Below are positions 1 through 7,584 of a stretch of 34,392 bases of DNA, one piece after another. Origin of the DNA: Cypionkella sp. (lineage in GTDB: Bacteria > Pseudomonadota > Alphaproteobacteria > Rhodobacterales > Rhodobacteraceae); contig JALOSF010000025.1 of NCBI GenBank assembly GCA_025458525.1, positions 1-34,392 of the forward strand, in the 5' to 3' direction. The notes beneath the pieces are model-generated. The model did no database searches. It saw only the letters and a list, made by a program, of their open reading frames with translations, and was not told where the DNA came from. Made by a program: the position numbers and the translations under genes. Each line of letters begins with the position of its first letter. Positions within the stretch are counted from its first letter, which is position 1.

Positions 1-490
1 CACGCGCCGCATCGCCACGCGCCAGCAGGAAATCACCGACGGCTTTCCCGATGCGCTGGACATGATGCTTGTCTGCGTCGAGGCCGGTCAATCGCTGGAC
101 CAGTCGATCATCCGTGTCGGCAATGAGGCGCGTGCCGGATACCCCGCCCTGGGCGAGGAATTCGACACCGTGGCGCAAGAGGTCAAGGCCGGCAAGGAAC
201 GTGTGACCGTGTTGCGCGACATGTCCGAACGCGTGGGTCTGCCCGATATCACCTCGTTCGTGACCACGCTGATCCAGTCGGCCAGCTTTGGCACCTCGAT
301 CGCCGATGCCTTGCGCGTCTATTCCGCCGAAATGCGTGACAAACGGATCATGCGCGCCGAAGAAAAGGCAAACACGATCCCGACAAAACTGACTTTGGGC
401 ACAATGCTCTTCACCCTGCCGCCGCTTCTGGTTATCCTGATTGGACCGTCTTTGGCCAAATTCGGGGCCCAGATGGGGGGTGGAGGTTGA
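1..490 (+). CDS. tadC: TadC, Flp/type IVc pilus inner-membrane platform protein (C-terminal part)
   Basis: The frame is open from base 2, so the gene starts upstream of the window; only about 162 C-terminal residues are present. They carry the GspF/T2SSF domain: a stretch reading 'EITDGFPDALDMMLVCVEAG', an amphipathic helical region, 'SFGTSIADALRVYSAEMR', and one C-terminal membrane segment rich in Leu/Ile/Pro before a glycine-rich end. In the family, TadB and TadC form the inner-membrane platform on which the TadA ATPase drives Flp pilin assembly and retraction. The following TPR lipoproteins and prepilin peptidase on the same strand support assignment to a tad cluster. The choice of TadC over TadB rests on position (last platform gene before the TPR genes) and on the short distance to the stop. 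Confidence 0.9.
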   Translation, partial: TRRIATRQQEITDGFPDALDMMLVCVEAGQSLDQSIIRVGNEARAGYPALGEEFDTVAQEVKAGKERVTVLRDMSERVGLPDITSFVTTLIQSASFGTSIADALRVYSAEMRDKRIMRAEEKANTIPTKLTLGTMLFTLPPLLVILIGPSLAKFGAQMGGGG

Positions 491-512
491 GATCCCGCTA
501 AGCCAACGTCAT

Positions 513-1070
513 ATGCGGGCCACGCTGGCCCTGACCCTTCTTCTTGCCGCCTGTGGGACCACGGGCGGCAATGGTGTGTTGGGCGGGCGGGGCGATGCGC
601 CAACCGGAATCGACCCGCGGGAAGAGTCGGTGGATGGGCTTATCGTTGGCCACCGCCTGATGGCCGCACAGGAATATGACCTCGCGCTCAAGGCCTATCT
701 GCGGGCCGCGGCCGAACAGGGTTTTACCGCAGATGTCCTTTCGGCGCTTGGGTCGGCCAACCTTCATCTCGGCCGGCTCAACCAGGCCGAACAGCTGTTG
801 CGCGATGCGGCAAAGGAAGACCCCAATTTCGTGCCCGCCCTCAACAATCTTGGGGTCGTCCTGATGGAGCGCGGTCAATACGGAGAGGCGCGTCTGTTCT
901 TTCAGCGCGCCTTTGCCGCAGATAGTGGCCAAACGGACATGATTCGCGAAAACCTGAAGCGCGCCATCGCGAAAAGCGAAGATGCCGTGTATGTTGAGCC
1001 CGAGGAAACACCAAGGTTCACTCTCGTGCGGCGCGGATACAGCACATACGAGTTGCTGTCCGAACTGTAA
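513..1070 (+). CDS. TadD-like TPR lipoprotein of the pilus cluster
   Basis: This is a 185-residue protein with a lipoprotein signal: a short hydrophobic stretch ending 'LLLAACG', with the lipobox cysteine about 16 residues in. The body contains at least two tetratricopeptide units, including 'ALGSANLHLGRLNQAEQLL' and 'NNLGVVLMERGQYGEARLFF'. An upstream in-frame ATG at 441 would add 24 residues ahead of the signal and overlap tadC, so 513 is preferred. TadD-type TPR lipoproteins are thought to assist outer-membrane secretin assembly in Tad systems. The gene begins 22 bases after tadC and is followed 38 bases later by a second TPR lipoprotein, so the two probably act together. Which of the two is the true TadD equivalent is not clear from sequence. 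Confidence 0.85.
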   Translation: MRATLALTLLLAACGTTGGNGVLGGRGDAPTGIDPREESVDGLIVGHRLMAAQEYDLALKAYLRAAAEQGFTADVLSALGSANLHLGRLNQAEQLLRDAAKEDPNFVPALNNLGVVLMERGQYGEARLFFQRAFAADSGQTDMIRENLKRAIAKSEDAVYVEPEETPRFTLVRRGYSTYELLSEL

Positions 1071-1108
1071 ACGGGACCAAGGACCGGAGCAGTCAAGAGG
1101 ACGCATAA

Positions 1109-1954
1109 ATGCGCCGACCGATATTTGTGGCACTGTGCCTGACTGGCGCGGTCGCCCTGAGTGCATGTCAGAAATCCCCCGATGCCGAGATGCAGCGCGC
1201 CTTGAAAGACGTGAACGTCATCGACGAATCGAACCTGTCGGACATCATGCTGACCGTGGGCGACCCGGACGAGGCCGTGACCTATTTCCAGCGCACGGCG
1301 CAGGCGAACCCCGACCGGATCGATCTGATGCGCGGGCTTGGCCAATCCTTGGTGCGCGCGGGCCGTCCGGCCGAGGCGGCGACCGTCTGGCGCACGGCGG
1401 TGGCCCATCCCGAAGCCACCAATGAAGACCGGGTTGCGCTGGCCGATGCGCTGATCCGCGCGAACGAATGGACGCAGGCCGAAGCGGAACTGAACAAGGT
1501 TCCGCCCACCTTTGAATCCTTTGAACGCTACCGGCTGGAGGCGATGGTCGCCGACAGCAAGAAGAACTGGAAAAAGGCCGACAGTTTCTACGAAATCGCC
1601 GCCGGTATGACCACAAAACCGTCGGGCGTCCTGAACAACTGGGGCTTTTCCAAACTGACCCGCGGTGATGCGGCGGGGGCGGAAAAGCTGTTCATGCAGG
1701 CCCTGACCTTTGACCCGACACTGTTCACCACCAAGAACAATCTGGTCATGGCCCGCGGCGCCCAGCGCAAATATCAACTGCCGGTCGTGCAGATGACCCA
1801 GGCGGAAAAGGCCGAATTACTGTACACCCTTGCCCTGACAGCGATCAAGCAGGGCGATGTCAACACGGGCAAGGAACTCTTGCGCGACGCGGTGGAAACC
1901 CACCCGCAGCATTTCGAGACGGCCGCCCGCGCGCTGGCCGCACTGGAAGCCTGA
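1109..1954 (+). CDS. Second TPR lipoprotein of the tad cluster
   Basis: This 281-residue protein starts at an ATG preceded by an AGAGGA-type ribosome site. The N-terminus is a lipoprotein signal ending 'ALSACQ'. The rest is helical TPR-like sequence throughout, with units such as 'PDRIDLMRGLGQSLVRAGRP', 'EDRVALADALIRANEWTQAE' and a C-terminal 'AIKQGDVNTGKELLRDAVE'. Rhodobacterales tad loci commonly carry two consecutive TPR lipoproteins here, and the gene sits 4 bases before the prepilin peptidase start, which indicates cotranscription. The likely role is periplasmic or outer-membrane-associated scaffolding of pilus assembly. The specific partner cannot be read from sequence. Confidence 0.82.
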   Translation: MRRPIFVALCLTGAVALSACQKSPDAEMQRALKDVNVIDESNLSDIMLTVGDPDEAVTYFQRTAQANPDRIDLMRGLGQSLVRAGRPAEAATVWRTAVAHPEATNEDRVALADALIRANEWTQAEAELNKVPPTFESFERYRLEAMVADSKKNWKKADSFYEIAAGMTTKPSGVLNNWGFSKLTRGDAAGAEKLFMQALTFDPTLFTTKNNLVMARGAQRKYQLPVVQMTQAEKAELLYTLALTAIKQGDVNTGKELLRDAVETHPQHFETAARALAALEA

Positions 1955-1958
1955 CATC

Positions 1959-2486
1959 ATGGAGTTGCCGTCCCTTGCGCCGCTGACGCCCGGTGCCGCC
2001 ATGGCCTTTCTGCCCTTTGCCCTTGGGATTGGCGGCTGGGTGGCGTGGTCGGACATGAAGTTCATGAAGATCCCGAACAAGACCATGATCGCCCTCCTGG
2101 CGGTCTGGCTTGTGGTGGGGCTTGGCGCCGTGCTGCTGGCGGGGTTGCCCTTTGCCTCCTGGGCCTGGGGCTGGGCGCTTGCAGCCGTCGTTCTGGTGAT
2201 CGGGTTTCTGGCCAATGCCATGCGGCTGGTGGGCGGCGGGGATGCGAAATTTGCCACCGCGATGGCGCCCTTCTTTGTCGGCAGCGACTGGCGCACGGTG
2301 TTTGTGATCGCGGCCTCTTGTCTGATCGGCGCCTTCATCCTTCACCGTATCGTGCGAGCCATCCCTGCGGTGCGCCGCGCGACCCCCGACTGGATCAGTT
2401 GGACAAGCAACGACTTCCCCATGGGCCTTGCCCTTGCGGGAACACTGATTTTCCATCTTTTGCTCATAATTTCGGTCGCATTCTAG
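1959..2486 (+). CDS. tadV: Prepilin peptidase, A24 family (TadV/CpaA)
   Basis: This 175-residue polytopic membrane protein is of the short A24A aspartyl peptidase type used by Tad systems (no methyltransferase domain). Both catalytic motifs are visible: 'WSDMKFMKIPNK' (Asp32) after the first membrane segment and 'GGGDAK' (Asp95) in the middle, separated by hydrophobic helices. The enzyme cleaves the leader from Flp prepilin and TadE/F pseudopilins at the inner membrane. The start at 1959 is 4 bases after the previous stop; a longer in-frame extension upstream lies within the previous gene and lacks a hydrophobic start. Length fits the TadV/CpaA family, and the symbol could equally be cpaA. 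Confidence 0.9.
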   Translation: MELPSLAPLTPGAAMAFLPFALGIGGWVAWSDMKFMKIPNKTMIALLAVWLVVGLGAVLLAGLPFASWAWGWALAAVVLVIGFLANAMRLVGGGDAKFATAMAPFFVGSDWRTVFVIAASCLIGAFILHRIVRAIPAVRRATPDWISWTSNDFPMGLALAGTLIFHLLLIISVAF

Positions 2487-2561
2487 GGCAGGCTCCCGAT
2501 CTGGGGGTTGGGTCGGTCTGGCCGCACCCCCAATCGCGTCCCTTAACCCGAGTGTGCCCGC

Positions 2562-3875
2562 ATGAACATGCCGATCACCCCGAACGTGACCGCCCCCCCG
2601 GCGCCAAAGACGCTTGCCGATACTGGCCTGTCGCTTGTGATGATGCGGGACATCCTGCTCAAGACGATCTTCCGCATGAACATGGACCTTGTGTCCGACA
2701 TCAGCCGCGTGATCTCGCTTTCGGTGCCGCTGACACAGGAACTGATCGACCTCGCCCGTGGCCAGAAGCTGATCGAGGCGACCGGCACCCTGCACGCGAC
2801 CTCGGGCAATGAAATGGGCTATCAGCTGACCGACAGTGGCAAGGCGCGCGCGCTCGATGCGCTGTCGCAATCGGAATATTATGGCGCGATGCCCGTGCCG
2901 CTTGCAACTTACGCCGAGCAGATGAAGCGCCAGTCCGTGCGCAATATCCGCCTGACGCGCGACCAATTGACCGGCGCCATGGGCCACTTGATCCTGCCGC
3001 CCGATTTGCTTGGCAACCTTGGGCCCGCCATCACATCGGGGCGGTCGGTCCTGCTCTATGGCCCGCCGGGCAACGGGAAGTCGTCCATTTCCAATGGCAT
3101 CCGTGCCGCCATGGGCGACAAGATCTATATCCCCCGCGCGCTGGAATACTCCGGTCAGGTCATCACCGTCTATGACCCCATCGTGCATTCTGCCGCCGAA
3201 GAATCGGTGGACGATCCCAATTCCTTGCGCCGCACCTCGGGCCGGTTCGACGCCCGCTATGTCTATTGCGAACGTCCCACGGTGATCACCGGCGGGGAAC
3301 TGACGCTCGACATGCTGGATCTGAAATACAACCCCGTCGCCCGCACCTATCAAGCGCCATTGCAGCTCAAGGCCTCGGGCGGGATTTTCATCGTCGATGA
3401 CCTTGGTCGCCAGTCAGAACCGCCGCAAAAGCTGGTGAACCGCTGGATCGTGCCTCTGGAGGAGGCGCGCGATATCCTCTCGCTGCAATCGGGCGAAAAA
3501 TTCACCGTGCCCTTCGACACGCTGGTGATCTTTTCGACCAACTTTCACCCGAACGAGATTTTCGATGGCGCGGCCCTGCGCCGGATCTTTTTCAAGATCA
3601 AGGTCGATGGGCCAAATCAGGAAATGTTCCTGAAAATCTTTGCGATGGTCGCCCGCAAGAAGAAGATGCCGCTGGATGAGGCGACGCTGCTTTACATGCT
3701 GAAGACCAAGTATCCGACGATCCAGAACAATTTCGCGAACTATCAGCCGACCTTCCTGATCGACCAGATGATCGCCATCTGCGAGTTCGAGGGCATCCCC
3801 TATCAGATGCGTCCCGATCTGATCGACCGGGCCTGGGGGAACATGTTCGTCCGAGACGAAAAGATCGCGAAGTAA
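2562..3875 (+). CDS. AAA+ family ATPase following the tad genes
   Basis: This is a 437-residue cytoplasmic AAA+ ATPase. It has a Walker A motif 'GPPGNGKSS' at residues 167-175, a Walker B 'IFIVDD' at about 275-280, then 'IFSTNFHPNEIF', which fits sensor 1, and 'ALRRIFFKI'. The first ~110 residues form a separate helical/winged-helix-like region ('MMRDILLKTIFRMN', 'YQLTDSGKARALDAL'). The gene starts 75 bases after the prepilin peptidase on the same strand, with only a weak ribosome site; two close ATGs (2562, 2568) are possible starts. It is not the TadA/CpaF secretion ATPase, which has a different fold and signature. Its substrate is unknown; position suggests a role connected with the pilus locus, which is inference. 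Confidence 0.75.
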   Translation: MNMPITPNVTAPPAPKTLADTGLSLVMMRDILLKTIFRMNMDLVSDISRVISLSVPLTQELIDLARGQKLIEATGTLHATSGNEMGYQLTDSGKARALDALSQSEYYGAMPVPLATYAEQMKRQSVRNIRLTRDQLTGAMGHLILPPDLLGNLGPAITSGRSVLLYGPPGNGKSSISNGIRAAMGDKIYIPRALEYSGQVITVYDPIVHSAAEESVDDPNSLRRTSGRFDARYVYCERPTVITGGELTLDMLDLKYNPVARTYQAPLQLKASGGIFIVDDLGRQSEPPQKLVNRWIVPLEEARDILSLQSGEKFTVPFDTLVIFSTNFHPNEIFDGAALRRIFFKIKVDGPNQEMFLKIFAMVARKKKMPLDEATLLYMLKTKYPTIQNNFANYQPTFLIDQMIAICEFEGIPYQMRPDLIDRAWGNMFVRDEKIAK

Positions 3876-3910
3876 GCGGCTTTTCGCAGAAAATGCACGC
3901 GTGACACGGC

Positions 3911-4462
3911 TCAGCCGGTGAAGCGCCGCATCCCCTGATCGGTGACGATCATGTCAAGCCGTTCGTCGGTGGCGTCGGTGGGCACCTGTGCCACCTCTTG
4001 CGCGGCGAAAGCAAAGCCGATCGCCACCACCTTGCGGCGGGCCCTCGCGCGGTCCAGCGTGCGGTCGTAAAAGCCGCCGCCATAGCCCAAACGATAGCCC
4101 CGCGCATCGAAAGCCAGCAAGGGCACGATCAGCACATCCGGCTCCAGCCAGCCGCCCTCCGCCGGGATCAAGGCCCCGAACGTGCCAACCTCCATGGTGC
4201 AGCCGGGTGTCCATTCGCGAAAGCGCAACGGCTGCGCCTTTGCGACGATCACCGGCACACCGACCGGCCCCTGATGCGCCGCCATCGCGGGCAGCGGGTC
4301 GATCTCGGTGCGCATCGGCATGTAACCCGCCAGCACCGCCCCGGCATAGCCCGCCAGCACATCGGCCAGCAGTTCTGCGGCCTGCCCCTGCCCCGCGGCA
4401 AAGGCGGCCTTGCGTGCCGCAAAGGCCGCCTGACGCGCCGCAGCCTTTACATCAGCATCCAT
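3911..4462 (-). CDS. 5-formyltetrahydrofolate cyclo-ligase
   Basis: This 183-residue protein belongs to the YgfA/MTHFS family, which converts 5-formyl-THF to 5,10-methenyl-THF using ATP. The N-terminus is rich in Ala/Lys/Arg, as in the family ('ARQAAFAARKAAF'). The diagnostic glycine-rich substrate loop 'LGYGGGFYDRTL' lies near residue 130, preceded by 'DVLIVPLLAFDARGYR', and 'MPMRTEIDPLP' is near residue 50. Length is normal. The start overlaps the end of mgtE by 16 bases on the same strand, so translation is probably coupled. In many proteobacteria this gene follows the 6S RNA gene; here there is no room for that, because mgtE runs directly into it. Confidence 0.92.
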   Translation of the reverse strand: MDADVKAAARQAAFAARKAAFAAGQGQAAELLADVLAGYAGAVLAGYMPMRTEIDPLPAMAAHQGPVGVPVIVAKAQPLRFREWTPGCTMEVGTFGALIPAEGGWLEPDVLIVPLLAFDARGYRLGYGGGFYDRTLDRARARRKVVAIGFAFAAQEVAQVPTDATDERLDMIVTDQGMRRFTG

Positions 4463-5817
4463 GACGCCAACCCCAAAAAGGCAAAGAAACCCGTCACATC
4501 CGTCACCGTGGTGACAAAGGTGCCCGAGGCCAGCGCCGGGTCCGCGCCCAGCCGGTTCATCGCCAAGGGCACCAGAACCCCGGCCAAGGCGGCGACCAGA
4601 AGGTTGATGATGATGGCCAGCGCCAGCACAAGCCCCAGCATCGGCCAGCCGAACACCAACCAGCCCACCGCCCCCATCAGCGCCGCGAACACCGCCCCGT
4701 TCAACAGGCCGACCACGGCCTCACGCCGCACCACGCGCAGCGCGTTCTGCGCCGTCAGATCCCGCGTCGCCAGCGCCCGCACCGCCACGGTCAGCGACTG
4801 CGTCCCCGCATTGCCGCCCATCGAGGCGACGATGGGCATCAGCGCCGCCAGCACCACGATCGCCGAAATCGTCGCCTCGAACCGCGAGATGACAAGCGCC
4901 GCCAGATTGGCCGTCAGCAGGTTCACGAACAACCATGGCAAGCGGCCCTTGAGCGTCTGCCACACCCCATCGGAGACAGAGGCCTCATCGCTGACGCCCG
5001 CCATCCGCAGCATGTCCTCCTGATGTTCCTCGTCCAGCACATTCATCGCGTCATCGATCGTGATCACACCGACCAGACGGCCGAATTCATCCACCACCGG
5101 GCAGGAAATCAGGTGATATTGATTGAACAGATAGGCGACATCCGCCTCTGGCTCGCTCGCCTCGATGGTGCGAAAGCTGTCCTCGACCAGATCGGCCAAG
5201 CGCGTCTCGCGCCGGGCTGACAGCAACCGCCCCAGCGTGACATAGGCCACGGGCTTCATGCGCGGATCGACCAGAATGACATGATAGAACTGATCCGGCA
5301 GCCATTCGGCGCTGCGCAGGTGATCGATCATCTCGCCGACCGTCCAGTGCTGCGGCGCCGTCACCACCTCGCGCTGCATCAGGCGGCCGGCGGAATACTC
5401 CGGGTAAGACAGCGCCTGCTCCACCGCGACCCGGTCGGCCGAATCGAGCACCGACAAAATGGTCTGTTGCGCGGGTTCTTCCAGATCCTCAAGGATATCA
5501 ACGACATCATCGGTATCAAGGTCGCGCATCGCCTCGGCCACCACTTCGGGCGGCAAGGCTTCGATCACTTCCTCGCGGATCGAATCCGAAATTTCCGACA
5601 AGATGTCGCCGTCGATGTCGCCTGCGCCCAGCGCCAGCAGCGCGCGGCGATCCTCGGCGCTGATCTGCTCCAGCAGGTCGGCCACATCGGCCGGGTGCAA
5701 CGGCTCCAGCAGACGCGACAGCGCGGCCCGGTCTGCGGCCTCCACCGCCTCAAGGATCGCGGCCACGCGGCGCGTGTTCAGCCCGTCCTCGTCTTCGTCG
5801 CGCCCGTCATCGACCAT
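4447..5817 (-). CDS. mgtE: MgtE family magnesium transporter
   Basis: This 456-residue protein has the full MgtE architecture. An acidic N-terminal helical domain ('LLEPLHPADVADLLEQI', about 35-140) is followed by a paired CBS region (about 140-265, with 'CPVVDEFGRLVGVITIDDAM') and a five-helix membrane domain. In the latter 'MPIVASMGGNAGTQSLTV' and the C-terminal 'TTVTDVTGFFAFLG' hold the conserved pore and Asp residues. The family forms homodimeric Mg2+ channels gated by Mg2+ binding at the cytosolic N and CBS domains; the acidic N-terminus fits that. The gene lies divergently from guaD across 146 bases. I saw no recognisable Mg2+ riboswitch fold in that gap. Confidence 0.94.
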   Translation of the reverse strand: MVDDGRDEDEDGLNTRRVAAILEAVEAADRAALSRLLEPLHPADVADLLEQISAEDRRALLALGAGDIDGDILSEISDSIREEVIEALPPEVVAEAMRDLDTDDVVDILEDLEEPAQQTILSVLDSADRVAVEQALSYPEYSAGRLMQREVVTAPQHWTVGEMIDHLRSAEWLPDQFYHVILVDPRMKPVAYVTLGRLLSARRETRLADLVEDSFRTIEASEPEADVAYLFNQYHLISCPVVDEFGRLVGVITIDDAMNVLDEEHQEDMLRMAGVSDEASVSDGVWQTLKGRLPWLFVNLLTANLAALVISRFEATISAIVVLAALMPIVASMGGNAGTQSLTVAVRALATRDLTAQNALRVVRREAVVGLLNGAVFAALMGAVGWLVFGWPMLGLVLALAIIINLLVAALAGVLVPLAMNRLGADPALASGTFVTTVTDVTGFFAFLGLASWMLM

Positions 5818-5963
5818 GACACCCCCATCCGATTACCCCGACAGTAGCGAAAGCTGTTTCCGGTAAACAGAGGGCATGGGGCAAATTTACCCAAAGGCCG
5901 AAAGAGGCTAGGCTGCCCGCGCACCCTTGTGCGTGCAGATCACCAGACGGGACGACACAGACC

Positions 5964-7247
5964 ATGACACAGCTTTTGCTGGGCCGCGTGCTCCGCTTCA
6001 CCGCCGATCCCTTTGCCGAGGGGCCAGAGGCCGCGCGGCTGGATGAGGCACTGGTGATCGATCAGGGCAAGATCATCGCCGTGGGGGCCGCCGATGCGCT
6101 GCGGCGCAGCCATCCAGAGGCCCAAGTCACCGATTACGGCGACCATCTTATCAGTGCGGGCTTCATCGATGCGCATGTCCATTACCCGCAAACCGCGATC
6201 ATCGCCTCCTGGGGGAAGCGTCTGATCGACTGGCTGAACAGCTACACCTTCCCCGAGGAAATGCGGTTTTCGAACTTTTCCTATGCGCAGGATGTGGCGG
6301 ATCGCTATTTCGACCTGACAGTTTCGCACGGAACCACCTCGGTCTGCTCCTACGCGACCATCCACCCCGAAAGCGTGGACGCCTTTTTCACCGCCGCCGC
6401 AAGGCGCGGACAAAGGGTCTGGGCCGGCAAGACCTGCATGGACCGCAACGCCCCCGAAGGTCTGCGTGACACGGCGCAATCCGCCTATGATGACAGCAAG
6501 GCCCTGCTTGCGAAATGGCATGGCGCGGGTCGCGCGTCCTATGTCATCACGCCGCGGTTTTCTCCCACCTCAACCGAAGATCAACTCTCGGCCATGGGGG
6601 CGCTTTGGGCGGAAAACCCAAGCTGCCTGATGCAGACGCATCTGAGCGAGCAAACCGACGAAATCGCGTGGGTCCAAAGCCTGTTTCCCACCGCCCGCGA
6701 TTATCTTGATACCTATGAACGCCATGGACTTCTGGGCAAGGGGGCGCTCTTTGGCCATGCCATCTGGCTGGAGGATCGCGAAAAGGCCCGCATTCTTGAA
6801 ACCGATGCCAGCCTGATCCACTGCCCGACCTCGAACACCTTCATCGGCTCGGGCCTGTTCGATATGGGCGGGCTAAAGGCCGCGGGCCATCGCATCGGCC
6901 TTGCGACCGATACCGGGGGTGGATCGTCCTTTTCCATGCTGCGCACCATGGCCGCCGCCTATGAGGTGGCCCAACTCAGGGGTCGCGCCCTGCATCCGTC
7001 GGAACTCTGGTGGCTTGCCACTGCCGGGTCGGCCCGCGCCCTGCACGCCGACCATCAGATCGGCACCATCGCCACGGGAATGGAGGCTGACCTTGTGGTG
7101 GTCAACCTCGCCTCGACCCCGGCGATCGAACAGGCCACCCGTCGCGCCGATGACATCTGGCAGGCGCTGTTCCCCACCATCATGATGGGCGACGACCGCG
7201 CCATCCGGGCCACCTATGTGGCAGGGGCCTGCGTGCACGGCGGCTAA
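5964..7247 (+). CDS. guaD: Guanine deaminase
   Basis: This 427-residue amidohydrolase hydrolyses guanine to xanthine and ammonia. The zinc and active-site motifs are in order: 'DAHVHYPQT' (His71, His73), 'MQTHLSEQ' (His226), 'GHAIWLED' (His265), 'PTSNTFIGSGLF' and 'ATDTGGGSSFSML' (Asp316). The 'HVHYPQ', 'KTCMDRNAPE' and 'PTSNTFIGSGLF' signatures separate guanine deaminase from other amidohydrolases. Length is usual for the family. The gene converges on RraB with only 6 bases between stops, and a second deaminase of related type lies just beyond on the other strand, making this a small purine-salvage or catabolism neighbourhood. Confidence 0.95.
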   Translation: MTQLLLGRVLRFTADPFAEGPEAARLDEALVIDQGKIIAVGAADALRRSHPEAQVTDYGDHLISAGFIDAHVHYPQTAIIASWGKRLIDWLNSYTFPEEMRFSNFSYAQDVADRYFDLTVSHGTTSVCSYATIHPESVDAFFTAAARRGQRVWAGKTCMDRNAPEGLRDTAQSAYDDSKALLAKWHGAGRASYVITPRFSPTSTEDQLSAMGALWAENPSCLMQTHLSEQTDEIAWVQSLFPTARDYLDTYERHGLLGKGALFGHAIWLEDREKARILETDASLIHCPTSNTFIGSGLFDMGGLKAAGHRIGLATDTGGGSSFSMLRTMAAAYEVAQLRGRALHPSELWWLATAGSARALHADHQIGTIATGMEADLVVVNLASTPAIEQATRRADDIWQALFPTIMMGDDRAIRATYVAGACVHGG

Positions 7248-7253
7248 GCGCCC

Positions 7254-7583
7254 TCAGTCAAAGCCGAATTCCCACCCGTCGGGCAGGAAATCATAGGCGA
7301 CGCCAATCTCGCTCACCTTGCGCTCCTCCTCCCACAGCACCTCGGGCGAGATGCGCAGGGCGGTCTTGGTGGTCACGATCAACGTGTCCTCCTCCTCGTC
7401 GCGCTGGGTGGAAAACCCCTTGGCCTGCAAGGCTTTCTCGCAGGCCTTCCAATTCGCCTCGTCGCTTTCGGCCAAAAGATAGAATTCGACAATCGATGTC
7501 TGCGGCAAGGTCGCGCCGCCCTTTCGCATCTCGTCGAAACTCTCGAACGTCTCGCGCCGCTGCGCCTCGAAATCATGTGACAT
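7254..7583 (-). CDS. RraB family ribonuclease E regulator
   Basis: This 109-residue acidic cytoplasmic protein resembles the RraB/COG3076 domain: an N-terminal helix with 'ETFESFDEMRKGG', a strand 'IVEFYLLAESDEANWKACEK', then 'LQAKGFSTQRDEEEDTLIV', and the C-terminal 'DFLPDGWEFGFD', close to the family's typical 'YDGWE' end. In E. coli RraB binds the RNase E C-terminal scaffold and alters which transcripts are cut; in alphaproteobacteria the role is inferred. The ATG lies one base after the stop of the upstream deaminase (TGACATG arrangement), so the two are very likely translated from one message, although no functional link between them is known to me. Confidence 0.8.
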   Translation of the reverse strand: MSHDFEAQRRETFESFDEMRKGGATLPQTSIVEFYLLAESDEANWKACEKALQAKGFSTQRDEEEDTLIVTTKTALRISPEVLWEEERKVSEIGVAYDFLPDGWEFGFD

Positions 7584-7584
7584 G

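Noticed and set aside
441..512. Upstream start of the first TPR lipoprotein at 441
   Set aside because: It would add 24 non-hydrophobic residues ahead of a lipoprotein signal and overlap tadC; 513 gives a normal signal.
1860..3353. 497-codon minus-strand frame over the prepilin peptidase and ATPase genes
   Set aside because: It is antisense to genes with clear catalytic motifs; its composition (His/Arg/Gly/Gln-rich) is typical of a GC-rich shadow.
3876..4470. 6S RNA gene expected next to 5-formyl-THF cyclo-ligase
   Set aside because: In many proteobacteria the two are adjacent, but here mgtE overlaps the cyclo-ligase start and the other flank is only 35 bases, so there is no room.
5818..5963. 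Mg2+ or purine riboswitch between mgtE and guaD
   Set aside because: The 146-base gap has a short GGGCAAATTTACCC near-palindrome but no arrangement I could match to M-box or purine riboswitch folds on either strand.
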